Of a stretch of 64,000 nucleotides of DNA, positions 11,953 to 24,325 are shown in pieces. The position numbers and the translations under genes are program-made. Origin of the DNA: Gigaspora margarita (lineage: Eukaryota; Glomeromycota; Glomeromycetes; Diversisporales; Gigasporaceae); the NCBI GenBank assembly GCA_009809945.1, contig WTPW01000571.1, forward strand, positions 281,732-345,731. Reading direction: 5' to 3'. Below the pieces are notes generated by a model that was not told where the DNA came from, made no database searches, and saw only the letters and a program-made list of their open reading frames with translations. The number at the start of each line of letters is the position of its first letter. The stretch's first letter is position 1.

Positions 11953-13480
11953 AATTCAATTTAAAATTTTTTTCTAATTTATAGTGTGCGAATTTTTGAA
12001 TGCAATTATCGATAACTTGACTGCTTTTTATACAAAGCAGCTAATTTTCTTAATTATATGCAAATTTCTAACCCTTTTACTTTATAGTCTATTCAGTAAT
12101 TGCTCTCTGCATAATATAAACGCAGCTCACATATATTTCCCTTGGGGTGTATGTAATTTAAAATTATATGTGGTGTTTTGATAGTAGAAAGTGTTTCATT
12201 CTAATGATGTTTAATATTACAATATGTTATCAGATCTATAGTCACTAAAATTTTATACACCAAGCTATAAATCTAATTTATATACAAAGAAATTTCTTAC
12301 CCAATTTACATGTAATTTTCTTTTTTTGAAGAGTAATTAGCACATAAATGAAAGATTACTCAGAAAAACCAAAAGTGAATTTCTATAACTTTGGCATTCT
12401 GCATTTTTCATTTATAAATTAAAAATCGATTTGCATAAAAAATTGATTAACAACAAAAAAAAAAAAAAAAAAAAAAACAAACAATTATCTCAAAATCATA
12501 TACTACAAAAGGCCTCATTTTGTATATCTTATAGTTTTTTGCGAAATTTAAATAGATGCACAACATTTAACGGTTTAACATTTTAAGATAAAATTTACAA
12601 GCAAAATTTCAAAGTTATTTAAATTTAAAAATATATATATTCAATTTAAAAGAAATGGCTGGATCTGTAAAAATTATATTCTATACAAAAATTTTAAATA
12701 CCAATATGTTATACAGTTTTGTTTTACATAGTATATCGCGAATTTCAAACAATTTTGAATTTTTATGTAAGATTGACAATGATCATATGGAATATCTTAT
12801 CTACAAAGGACCTCAACCTCATATGATGATCATAATGATTTCACCCTGTCGTAAATTTTCTACTTAAAGCTCATTTTGTAAATCTTTTTATTATATAATT
12901 AACTTTTGTAACTATGACAAAGATTCTATTGAATATATGTCTATTTAAAACTTAAATAAAATTTTTTTATGGAAAATTGTCAAAATGGGCTCTTTTTAAT
13001 GTATAACACATAAATAATATGATATGCACCGTATAATATAACACTACACATTTTTTTAGTATTAGTTGAGACTAAATTACTATCACCATAAAGGTAATTC
13101 TACAAGTGAATACTTTATTATAATGAGTATGTATGGTGGGTTACTGTATTAAAATAATGCAATACTTAATATAAGTCCTAATATAGATATCATTTTGCCA
13201 TAAACAAAATGAGCCGCTTTTAGGAAAATAATTCTGTAAAATATACAAAATCATAATTATTAGGCTATCCCTTTTTTTGCATTATGACGAAAGACGAATC
13301 CTCAAATTTTTCTGAAGACGAAACTCTAAACTTAAAATGATCACTGAAAATCTATGTTTTTGGCAAAGCTAAGCTATTAATAAAATTAAACCTATAATTT
13401 TATATATTTAAACCAAAAAAATAATTTGTATCTTTAAGTTATTTTAAAATTCTTTATCAATTTGAGTAAATTTAAAATTT

Positions 13481-13512
<32 letters not shown>

Positions 13513-14703
13513 CAATAAATTATTATTGAGTTTTTATTTATATTAATGCTGGAGATGTTTATTGGCTTGACCCGGCTTGTATATTTAGTTTTTAAAAGGC
13601 CAATTACAGAAATTATAAATAAAATGATTTTATATTTTGCTTTAATCTAAAATTTCTTTATACATGTATCTTTTCAGAACTTCCTCAGTTCTGCACGAAT
13701 TGTTTTATAAATTTAATCAACTTCTTTATCTAAATCAAATTCTAATTCTAAATTTTTAAAAGTTTTTACAATATGAATCTGCCGTATGTTTGACTTTTCT
13801 CATTGCCAGCACATTGGCAATTCCAACTCCAAACAGTATTAATTTTAATAATAATATTTAATTACATTTTTTATGACTTCACATATTTAAACTTTTTATA
13901 TTATTACATTTGAGAAGCACAAATGATTTAGCTATTGAAGACAAGCAAAGATTCAAGTAACAGACAAAAAAATAAGAAAAGGTAAAGCGCGGAATTTATT
14001 GAGAAAGAAAGGGTTAGCGATTAAAATTACTCAATAAAAAAGCTAAATTTATGAAGAAGAAAAGAAATATCATAAAGGGTAAATCTAACTAAATTTGGAG
14101 CTTTGGCCAATACCTCTAGATATCTTTCACAATGTCATAAATAATGAACATCATTTAATCTTTACTATTATTTAAATACATTACTTTTATACATAGGTAG
14201 AACTATAAATATTTTTATAAATATACTATGATAGAAAGCTTTTACCGTTTTCGAAAGTTTTCTAAAAATTTTCATATATAAACCTTATAGTGTAATATGC
14301 AACTTTTATTGTGGCATTTTATAACACATCCTATAACGATAAGACCAGGTGTAACATGAGTCAAACAAACGATAACATGATAATTTAGGATTAAAATAAA
14401 GAAAATTAGCAAAGACGGTCTCTATCCCAAAATTTCTCAAGGAATTTTTTTTATTAAAACACGAAAGGAGTTTTAACAAGCGTTTTTAAAACGCCTCTAT
14501 TTTCTTCGATTTCACGTTACTTGATCTTACGATCTGATGGTTAATAATTCTATAGAAAATATTTGTAAGAGTTGTATATCAACTAAAGATTTTTATAAGA
14601 ATACTTGTGAAAAAGGGTTTATTGTTCTACCAGTGTTAGGCTAAAAATTGTTTAATTGAACTAATTTATAAAGCTCTATAGTACGTATGTAAGTATTATG
14701 AGG
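11953..14703. other. Intergenic AT-rich region with poly(A) runs
   Basis: Long A runs lie at about 12454-12476 and 13484-13511. On minus at roughly 13640-13770 a short stretch reads as acidic/basic coding-like sequence with stops (ELEFDLDKEVD), perhaps a decayed exon. Short plus ORFs at 11984 and 12655 have no support. Confidence 0.4.
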
Positions 14704-15712
14704 GGTAAATTGTGGCTCGAAATAAGTTTTTCTTTATATCATGGGTCGGTTGTATATTTAGCTTGAGGTGGCTCAGATAGAATCTAGCTAGAATTAGTAT
14801 AGTAAACGTATTACTTGTTTCACCCAGTTTGAAGGTCGTACAAGTCTAACAGGTCATATAAGTTTGATTATTTGATTTATTTGATTTATCGAATTAGTTC
14901 AATTTGTTTAATTTATCGAACTTGGTAACTTGTTAGAACAAGTAAGGATTAAAAGGATTAGTGAACCAGTTCACTAAGAGACGCAGTAATGTAAAAAGTA
15001 TAAATACAATGTTTTATGTCTTTATAATAAAAAAAAACTCAGTTAAGTTCGGAAGTTCTAAAGTTTTGAAGCTCTAGAGAGAAAAGAATTCCGATAGAGT
15101 TCAACGTCATTGAGTGATAACCTTCGAAATTAGAGTAGAAGTGTTAGCTCTCTAATAATTGTTCTAAAAGATTCTTGAATTAATAACCATTATTATTAAT
15201 AAAATGATAACTCACCTAATAGATGAAATTCATCTAATAGTCCAAATCCTGTGATCCTGAATTATGATGTAATATAGAGCTCTATTTGATTCTAGTTCCT
15301 CAGACCAAGTCTATTTACACCTCAATCAATGCCTTACCATTATTAGAGTTAAGTTAGAATAGTATAGTTAATTTTAGTAGTGAGTAGTTGTGATATTTAG
15401 ATAGAGGCCATTTTTTTACTCTCATAACATATGTTGTGAGAGTGAAAAAGTACCCTTTATTTAAATGTTACAACTACACACTACTGTTAGATAAATTTGA
15501 TATATAAATAAATTTGATATCTTAAACAAATTCAATATATCAAATAAATTCAATATATCAAGCAAATTAAACTTATCATTTTCTTAATCTAAATGCAACT
15601 GGTAATGATTGACTATACTAATTTTGGGTAGATTCTATCTAAGCTACCTTAGCTAAATATATCTGACCCATGATATAAGAAAATTTATTTCAAACCACGG
15701 TTTACCTAGGAA
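14704..15712. mobile_element. About 1-kb element with about 95-bp terminal inverted repeats
   Basis: The left arm 14704-14802 and the right arm 15612-15712 are imperfect reverse complements. They share TATATCATGGGTC, the AGATAGAATCTA core and AATTAGTATAG at the inner edges. No transposase is seen between them. Long arms fit a MULE-like or foldback non-autonomous element; no clear target duplication was found. A smaller hairpin is nested inside. Confidence 0.7.
15378..15483. repeat. Hairpin element, 106 bp, nested
   Basis: The ends TAGTGAGTAGTTGT and, reverse-complemented, TAGTGTGTAGTTGT bound a palindrome centred near ACATATGT. The termini are hAT-like, but no 8-bp duplication is seen. Confidence 0.6.
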
Positions 15713-15974
15713 TGCATTAGTCCTGAAAAAGACTGGTTCCAGACTGAGACCAACAAGAACCATGGACCATTGAAAGAGCTGGTTCTGGACTGGTCCTTGC
15801 AAATATAGCTGTGATACTAGTATCAATCAAATTTTTTGATCAGGTGTAATGTAGATCATATAATGTTTGTTTATATTTGACAGTAAGTAATTACATTATT
15901 TTTGGCCAATAAAATCTTATATATTAGGATATGATGTAATCATTAAAGGACTATTTTTGAAACCAAGGATGGAC

Positions 15975-16005
15975 CAGTATCATGGCCTTGGAAGAGACTT
16001 CCAAA
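15975..16005. repeat. Left part of the host repeat interrupted by the hAT
   Basis: ATGGCCTTGGAAGAGACTT resembles the unoccupied copy near 23985. The repeat resumes at 19992. Confidence 0.6.
15998..16005. repeat. hAT target-site duplication, left
   Basis: CTTCCAAA, repeated exactly at 19984-19991. Confidence 0.93.
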
Positions 16006-19000
16006 TAGTGTTCAAAGCTGATTAAAATTTTCTAGCTTGGCTAAGCCGTTAAAATTTTATTGGCTTAGCGGCTTAGCCATTTTTTTATAAAATAAAAAAA
16101 TTTTTATTTCTTCTATTGATCGAAATTATAATATATATAAATTTTATTTTAAAAAAAATATACAGAAAAATATAAAAAAGTCAATGATCGAAATCGATAT
16201 ATATATATATATAAGTCTTTTAACTGATACTTCATAATGCTAATTTAAAACCCATTTACTTTAAATTTGTTTAATATCTTCGTTAAAATCTAGTAACCTA
16301 CTGAAAGTAATTAGACCTTCCTAAATATTAAGTTGAAAACGATTAGATCTTTCTAATATAACTATGCCTCACAATTTAAAAAAAAAAAATTTTTACTTTC
16401 TGCTTTTAAATTTTATATTCTAAATTTCCAATCCCGGATAGCAATTAAAAAGCTTGGAATTTTCTTTTAAAAATAAAAGATCGTGTACCTAATTTGGATG
16501 AAGCCTATTATGTTTATCAGTTAGTACATTTTCCGCGTCCGAAAAAAGGCGTTCGGAAGGAACTGACATTGCAGGTATGGACAAGTAAATTCTTGCTTGA
16601 GATGCAAGTAGTGGTAATGATTTTACATATTTACGCCAAAATAAAAGTGGATTATCTTTTTTATATTCAGGGTGTACTTAGGAACTAAAGGTAAACTATC
16701 ATATAATTGCAATTTGACATCTAAAGATGATGAATGCGTGTCAGTATCATCATCATCAAAAAACTTGCTCATCATATGTTCATGTGTGTCTTGAATAGGA
16801 ATATTAGAAGTAGTGGAAGCAGACAACTCAGATAAGTTTGTAATTTTTGTATGAAGCAAATTAATGGTTTCTATTTTTTTTGAAGGGCTTAAAAAATGTA
16901 AAATTTTAAAACGAGGATCCAAGTATGATGCAATTAATCCTACTTCTTTTGGTTCATCCCAATGTTTTAGCATGATTCATTCATAATTTCACAAACTTCT
17001 TGAATTTCAGGCGTAGTAAGCTTGATATAAATATCGTCAAGATATTGAATAAGTTTTCGAATAGTTGGATACATCATACCCATAGTTGGATATTGACTGC
17101 CTCCCATGAATGTAATTGATTGTGCAAATGGTTTGAGAAGCAAAACCAATTCATCTAGACACTGCCATTCATAATTATTTAAGAGAAGATCATCTAATGC
17201 ATCACCATCATTTCTTACTTGTCGATTGATATCTTTTTGTAATTGCTGGGCTAAGTGTTGTGCAGGATAACGAAAAAGTAAAAGCCGTTTAAGAAGCAAG
17301 TAAGTGGAGTTCCATCTCGTGACAGTATCACTACTAATTGGTCGAAGTTCTTGTAATTCAGGATGTTGTTTTTTAAAATGATTCATTAATTGATTATTAT
17401 ATTTATCTCGATTATATAAAAAGCTATTTAACTGTTTTGCCTTTGTAATTAATGTATCAATTTTTTTTAATCCATCTTTAACTGAAAGATGCAATGTGTG
17501 GGCCATGCAGCCAATATGAAACATATGAAGTTGATTGCAGGCTTTTACCATTGCAGTAGCATTATCAGTTGAACCTCCAAATAGTTTATCTGAAATATTC
17601 CACTTTACAAATAAATCATGAAGAAAATCTTCAATTTCATCAGCTGTATGCGGGTAAGGAAACTTTTCAATTGTTAAAAGTGCTTGATAAAGAACATAAT
17701 TATCTGAAAGCCAATGTATTGTTACTCCAATATAGGGTGTATGGAACTGAGTCCACAAATCCGTAGTAAAATTAAAGGAAATAAGTATTTCTTTCATTAA
17801 ATTTTTTAAATTTGTTTCACTGAACATAACTGATAATGAAATTTTTTGTTTTACTTGATCAATACATGGAAACTGGAATCAGGGTTCACATTCATGTATC
17901 AAATCACGAAATTTCTCATTATTAAGAACATGAAATGCTTGCAAATCATCAATTAACCAAGAAATAAGTTGATATGTAATTCGAGTTTGCTTTTTTTCGG
18001 ATAGAGGTNTGACTTTATTTAAGGTTTGTTCAATTGTTGGCTGATTAGTTTGAATTAACAAGGATGAAGTTTTGAATTATCAGGCTTATTGACTTGATGA
18101 ACAGTACGTAAATGTGATGCAAGATTGCTTGTAGCAGTTTGAATATTAAAAGAATGACCACATTTAATTTTTCCTTTACTTGAACTGACTAAAATATTAC
18201 ATTTTCTTTTTTTTTCAAGTCTATAAGTATCAAAAAATTTCTTTGTCCATGAAGGCATTCTTTTTCGACTAGATTTATTTGAACCTGCTTTATTTTCAGA
18301 TACAGCAGTCGATGGTGAAACTAATATTTCTTCATCAGTATCTGAACTCGAATAATCTAAACTATCAGATTTTTCATCATTTTCTAAACTCTCATTTAAG
18401 CTATTGCAAGTTTGTAGTGAATTTGATCGTGTAAAAGAAGATGTAAAAAAATCATCATCTTGAGAATCCATGAAGAAAAAATTATATACGTATAAAATTT
18501 TTTTTTTAATTTGATAATAACCTTATAACTAATGTATTTTCACTTCAATTTTTATAAATAATTTAGATTATAAAGATTAAAAAGTAATGTGATTCAAAAC
18601 CAAAAAAAAACAGGGATTGTTGAATTTTGAGCATTTCATTCTACAGAAAATAGTTTATCAATCTTCTTTCTTTAATTGAGGTAAAGCAACTAATATTATA
18701 ATTAATTAAAAAGTATTTGCTAAAGTATAAAAAAAATTTATTATCGGATCAAATTTTTTTTTAAAGCAGATAAGCCCATATTCTGCAAAGCAAAATATCT
18801 AATACTAATAATCAAGAATTTTTACTTGCTTTTTCTTGGTTATGCTCATTTGATAGTTATTATGAGTATCGTTCTAATTAAAAATTAAAAAGCTAATAGG
18901 AGGTTTAATACTTTCTTCAACAATTATCATAAACAATTATTATACAGTTAAGTATTTTTTTATTTTCTATCGCTATTATTACTTTACAGAAAAGGATTAT

Positions 19001-19983
19001 ACTATTTCTATAATTAAAAAAGCTATTCTTGTTTTATATAAGTAAAAAGTATACTGAGCTGGTAATGAATGAATCATTCATGTCAGAATCAATTTCTTAT
19101 TTGAAAATAGTGGCAATTTTTCATGTAAATATCTAGCCAAATTAAATAAAGAATAATTGATGCTTTTGCACTACTATAGCATAACTCGAAATTAAGTAGT
19201 TCATTGTGTTACTTATGTNATTTTATTACATATTTAACTTACTCTTAAAAACAAGTATCAATCTTAGAACCNTGNAATTCATATTGTAAGCAGGCACATG
19301 AAAAACTAATAAAGATGACAAGAAATGGACAATAATAAACATGATAGGGGTGTTGTCAAGTAAAACCTGTAACCCTTTTATGTTGCTGTTAGTACTATTA
19401 AAAATTGTATCGTAAACCATCAAATGTGTAAAAGCATTACATACACTTATTATAACAGGTTTTAAGCCTGCGAGTATAATCATTAATATCATGCGTCAAG
19501 CACTTCATTTTCTTTACTAATGTTTTGCTAAATTAAGACTCAATATTCTCATTTTTTACTAAATGTAATCTAGAATTTTTTAGCTAGAGTACTAGAAAAT
19601 GAATGAAAAAACTGGTATAGTTAATTTTCAATAGCGATAAATCTTATAAACATATATACGTACTATGTATGACTTATTTATTAACACTAGTGACAATTAA
19701 TAAGAAATACTTAAATAAAATTTTTGGGATATAAAAGTTTATATAATTTAAAACATGATTCATGAGGTTCGAAATTTAGATATGTAAAGATACAATTATA
19801 TAATTTAAATATAGTAAATTTAGCATAAAAACCTGTATTTAATTTGACTGGTAAATAAATGAATAATTACATTAAGCATATTAATTTTTAATAATAACCT
19901 TATTAGCTGGCTAACGAGATTACTGGCTAGCTAAGCGGCTAAGCGGCTGGCTAAGCAGCTAGCCTAATCAGCTTGAAACACTA
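16006..19983 (-). mobile_element. Complete hAT transposon, 3978 bp, inactivated
   Basis: The ends TAGTGTTCAAAGCTGATTA and, reverse-complemented, TAGTGTTTCAAGCTGATTA match at 17 of 19 bases, and perfect 8-bp duplications flank them. Subterminal GGCTAAGC/GGCTTAGC motifs cluster just inside both ends (16040-16085 and 19905-19965), the expected layout for transposase-binding sites. A BED/hAT transposase on minus fills the left half. The right half (18500-19900) has no clear gene and contains ambiguous bases at 19219, 19272 and 19275. The broken transposase means it could move only with help from another copy. Confidence 0.95.
16445..18471 (-). pseudogene. hAT transposase (BED finger, catalytic core, dimerisation domain), disrupted
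   Basis: The protein would bind the element's ends and catalyse cut-and-paste transposition. In order on minus: an acidic N-terminus, then a BED-type finger (18471-18055; KKRKCNILVSSS...CGHSF...HLRTVH); the catalytic core (17827-16967) with TTDLWT, STDNATAMVKA, CMAHTLHLSV and TRWNSTYLL; a LDPRFK block (16973-16623); and the C-terminal dimerisation domain in a third frame (about 16665-16445; NPLLFWRKYV, VPSERLFSDAENV). All expected hAT blocks are present and in order. Breaks are a one-base shift at about 18058, an in-frame TGA at about 17880, shifts at about 16972 and about 16660, and a TAG at 16489-16491. An ambiguous base lies at 18009. Confidence 0.93.
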
Positions 19984-19991
19984 CTTCCAAA
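19984..19991. repeat. hAT target-site duplication, right
   Basis: CTTCCAAA, identical to 15998-16005. Confidence 0.93.
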
Positions 19992-20800
19992 TCTTCATAT
20001 GCTAATTTAGCTACCAGACCACAATCAATAAGGGTTCAGAAATTTATAAATAAATGTATTTTATTAATATTGGAAAAGCAATTTATAAAGAACACTAAAA
20101 TATTCATAAATAGATCAGGTTTATTATAAAATTACTAAAAATAAAAGATGGCTAAAGCTATGTGCTCACATTATTTTTGAAATTTTAGTTAAAATTAGGG
20201 TTAGAGCCTGTTTGGCATTAGGGTCAGGGTTAGAGGGTTAGAACAAACATATAAGTAAAATCACCTTTCTGGCATTTTTTATTAATGTTCCAAGACAGGT
20301 TTGGGCTACTGATTTATGTTATTGCATTTTTTTTTGTTTTTTGTTTTATTTGGGCTAATCTGTATAAACATAATTTTGTAACTCTAGTTGATTAATTTAC
20401 ACAAAAATATCATGTAGATACATGGTTTTATACAACTCCTAAAAATAGGAAGATCTGTAGAAAACCCTTAAAAATAAGCAAAAATTACTATAAATAGAAA
20501 AGATCAGTATAAAAAACTCCTAAAATAAGCAAATTAATATCTGATCTATCTATATATATTTTAGGGTCCTTTATATATATATATGTGTATAAGAAAACTA
20601 TCTACAAAAACTATCTATGTTCAAAAACCAAGAAAAAAACTAACTGACTTTTAGAAAAACTAACTGTTCATTCTTTTTATAAAGTGATTCATTTATATTC
20701 CTACCAGAATTACCCAATTACCAAGAATGAAATAAAAACTACAAATATTTACAAGAATGTGGTAATGGGAATTACTACTTGGAAATATAGTAATTGTTAC
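19992..20800. repeat. Dispersed repeat, hAT-occupied copy, right part
   Basis: GCTAATTTAGCTACCAGACC and the downstream AAAGTGATTCATTTATATTC region match 24004-24325. About 450 bp between 20111 and 20575, with telomere-like TTAGGGTTAGAG, is absent from the other copy. Confidence 0.7.
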
Positions 20801-21483
20801 TCAGAAATATATAATAATTTAATCATAATACTATAATATGATCTACTAAAAAAGAGATGCTAAATTTAGAAATGCAGCTCCAAAATTATATATGTTAATT
20901 TTTGAACAATATCTTCTTCTGCTCAATAAATGAGCTAGAATGTCTTCAAATAATTGATTTTTTTTTATTTTTTGATTCATGTGATTACTATAGGATACTT
21001 AAGTGAGTTTTTTTATTTTTTTATTTTTTTCATTTTGCCTATGATTACCAAAGTTGTTGTAAATAAAAGGTAATTACCTACCAATATCCTTAGAGAGCTT
21101 TTGAATTCAAAATCTGTAAGTTATATGACAACTTTGGATTTTTTTGGATCTATTTAGTAAGTTTTTTTTTTATTTTTCCTTTATACTTTGGGTTTATAGC
21201 TTTATATCTATTAATACTCTTTTCTACCTGAAGTATCATTACAATTTCATTTGCTATTTTATTTTTTTTATGCTTTTTATTTATATTAGGAAGTTTATTA
21301 ACTCTAACACTCTATAGTATAACTTTTATTATTCCTTATACTGTATTTCTTCATCAACTTTGCATGCCTGATATTTTGACTTTTAACATTATAATTTGCA
21401 TGCTTTTTCAAAACATTTTATAATCACCTCTTCTTTTTATTAGCATTTAATTAGGCCTTAGTGATTTGATTTTTATCTTCTAG
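20801..21483. other. AT-rich stretch, nothing recognised
   Basis: T-rich low-complexity sequence without coding signal. Confidence 0.4.
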
Positions 21484-22165
21484 GTCTTATAAGCAGCTTC
21501 AAAAATTTTATGGCTTTTGATTACTACTTTACCTTTTTCAACAATTCTGTTTACTAAATCTTTAGTACAAATTTTAGCTTCTTTTTTTTTTTATGAAATT
21601 GGTTACAGAGTTCTTTTAAAGGTTGCATAGGCTTTAAATTCTTTTTTGTCACCAATAAAAAGTATATGATATTTACTATTTTTAGCTCTTATTGTATTAA
21701 TACAATCTTTATATTTATGAAGATTTATTACTTTATTTTATCTTGGTTGTCATTTTGGTAACAATGTTCAAGGGCATACATTACACCAATATGACCATTT
21801 TTGCAGGTTTTTAAAATTATTGTATATCTTGGGTTCAGCTTTTCAATCTTAGTTCTATTTTGGTAAGAGTTAACAAGATCATTTACTTCTTCAACAACCC
21901 ATTTTTATTAACTTTTAATTACTAATGAATGCCTAATACTCATCCTCTTTGACATGAAACCCAGCCATTTTTTCTTCTTCATTATTACATTTTATTATAG
22001 CTACTTGATCATTAACATCAACTGCTCTCAATTTATCATTATTAGTACTAACCTTACTACTTTTGATCATTTTTATAGACTACTCATTTCTTCTGCTATT
22101 CATTTTAGTTTGATGCCATTGGTCAAGATCATGTACTCTATTATTATAGTCAACCTTTTTAAATT
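21484..22165 (-). pseudogene. Decayed coding region, family unknown
   Basis: Reading minus from 22165, clear protein-like stretches appear between stops and shifts: DLDQWHQTKMNSR, DKLRAVDVNDQVAIIKCNEE, then WVVEEVNDLVNSYQNRTKIE and HIGVMYALEHCYQNDNQD, and finally YHILFIGDKKEFKAYATFKR. The bias towards charged residues and the consistent strand argue for a relic of a real gene rather than chance. I do not recognise the family. The many stops suggest an old element-encoded protein. Confidence 0.5.
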
Positions 22166-23217
22166 TTTAACAATCAATAAATGTTTTTTTTAGTTTATCC
22201 TTTTTAATATTTGTTTTATTCTAGTAATAGTGAAAAAGGCTAGATAAAATAAATACTAATATTCAATAATACTTGAATAATTTATATTGTTCATTTTTGA
22301 TCCTATTGTTATTTTAATTATCATATCCATAGATAAACAAGTTCTGAACATTATCTGATAGATTCTCTGGGCTGTTTGTTATTTTACCTTTAGGGTGCTG
22401 CCAGGAATCAGCTGATTTGATTTTGGCCAAAATTTTGATCCCCTCTCTTTTAGTCAGGCCTTCATATTAAATTTTCACTTTTTCAGACCCTCCTAGAAAA
22501 TTAGCTGATTTCTGGTTCTCTCCTTATAGGATGTATCCTTTTTATATTTTTTTTTACAATTAATACTATTATTGCAATAGCTATCTAATATTTTGCTTGA
22601 AACTTCATATCTATTATCTTTAGACTTTTTAATCTTTTGTTTTCACAATTTTTTTATTGAGTTCTTTTTTTTAACTTTATTGTTCAGGCCTACTATTGTA
22701 GGCAAATCAATGAGCTTTATTCTTCTTTTTTCTCTATTTTATTCTTGTTTATATGATTATTTATCTTATTTCACAGCCTGGTTTATCCAAAGAGTGTTCA
22801 CTTCTTTCTAGTAGTTTTTAATACGAGCAATTATATTTATTGCTACCATTACTTGCTATAACTGAGATAACTTCTTGTACCAAAGAGATTATTTGTTCTA
22901 TTAGGTTCCTTATTGGTAGGGGCATAGGTTGCTATTCATGGTATTGAAGAAGGTATTACTTGGGGCATTGTAAAGAAGCTACTACTATATTAGATGCCAT
23001 ATTATAAATTGTATCAGAACTGTATGCAGCAGAGTTGTGTGTAATCATTACTTACAAATTTAGGTCCTTTCTATAGCTTCAAAAGGTACTCAATATAAAT
23101 GATTAGATAGGAATAGCAGATTAGAATGGAGGCCTTGCATGAGCATTTTCATTTTCATACTCTCAGAGTACTAGTTTCCAACTCATTTTTAACTATTAAA
23201 ACAATATTAATATATTA
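22166..23217. other. T-rich region, possible further relic on minus
   Basis: No intact gene. The plus ORF at 22593-22811 is Phe/Leu-rich composition noise. Confidence 0.35.
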
Positions 23218-23380
23218 GGGCGCTGACATTTATTAGGTAATATTTTAGGGGGTGGGGGTCAAGAAAAATCTTACCTTAGTTAGTTAAATTTGATTGGCTA
23301 AAATTCTATTTATAGATCTTACCTGGAGTAGGGGTAAGCCCCTATAGTAAATGAATATTAGGTAATAAATGTCAGTGCCC
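23218..23380. mobile_element. PIF/Harbinger-type MITE, copy 2
   Basis: The 163-bp element starts GGGCGCTGACATTTATTA and ends with the complement of GGGCACTGACATTTATTA. TTA flanks it at 23215-23217 and 23381-23383. It is homologous to 5220-5380 in inverted orientation. Confidence 0.78.
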
Positions 23381-23974
23381 TTAGTAGCATATTGATTCTT
23401 TATTTCTAAGGCACCTTGCTTTCAGGTTAATAATGTCATACTCTACTAGATCAGCACAACTAGGATGCAACAATTTAAAAGCATTGGTATACAAACTTCA
23501 GTTTTGGTCATATCTGTTATTTTAGTATAAAATTTTGGTTCTTTGCATTTTTGATCTTCTTATTAATATGTAGCTAGGCCTGTCAAACTGGCACTACAAT
23601 AGCAAGCTTTCTTGTACCCACAATTTTATTTGTCTTGAAAGTGCTATTAACTTATTCTAGTTATTTAACTGGGTTTAAATTTTCTCTATTATAAGTTAGG
23701 ATCTTTACAAATGTTTGTTCTACCAAATTTGTCTGTATTCTTGTATTTGGTTCAAAATGTTTTCTATTTTTTAAAACATTGTTGCAGATTGTTGTGTTGA
23801 TTCTTGTTTTCTAAATTATAATTGCTATTGCAGAACTTTCCATTTTTATTAAATGTACTACTATTATTTATTGGATATAATATACTTTTTACATTATCAA
23901 AACCAAGGTATCCTTCTTTTTAATATCCATATTCACAAAAAGGTAAGTGGAAATATCCATTTTATACAACTGCC
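23381..23974. other. Unassigned AT-rich sequence
   Basis: No gene or repeat boundary recognised. Confidence 0.35.
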
Positions 23975-24325
23975 ACCAAAAATGTTGTGGCCTTGGAAGA
24001 AATTTCCAAAACTTTATACTAATTTAGCTACTAGACCACAATTATTAAAGGTTTAAAAATTTATAAATAAATATATTATATTAAAATATTAGGAAAGCAA
24101 TTTATATACATATGTATGTATAAGAAACTATTTACAAAAATTATCTATATTTCAAAACTAAAAAAAAACTAACTAAACTTTTAGAAAAACCTAACTGGTC
24201 CTTTTCTTTATAAAGTGATTTATTTATATTTTTACTAGAATTACAGAATTACCAAGAATAAGATAAGAACTATAAATATTTACAAAAATGTAGTAATAAG
24301 AATTTACTATTTGAAAAATTAAGAA
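23975..24325. repeat. Dispersed repeat, unoccupied copy (empty site of the hAT)
   Basis: TGGCCTTGGAAGAAATTTCC is followed directly by AAACTTTATACTAATTTAGC. It aligns with the two flanks of the hAT joined across one CTTCCAAA-like target, without insertion. Confidence 0.78.

Noticed and set aside
17569..17766. 65-codon plus ORF
   Set aside because: Antisense shadow of the hAT transposase core.
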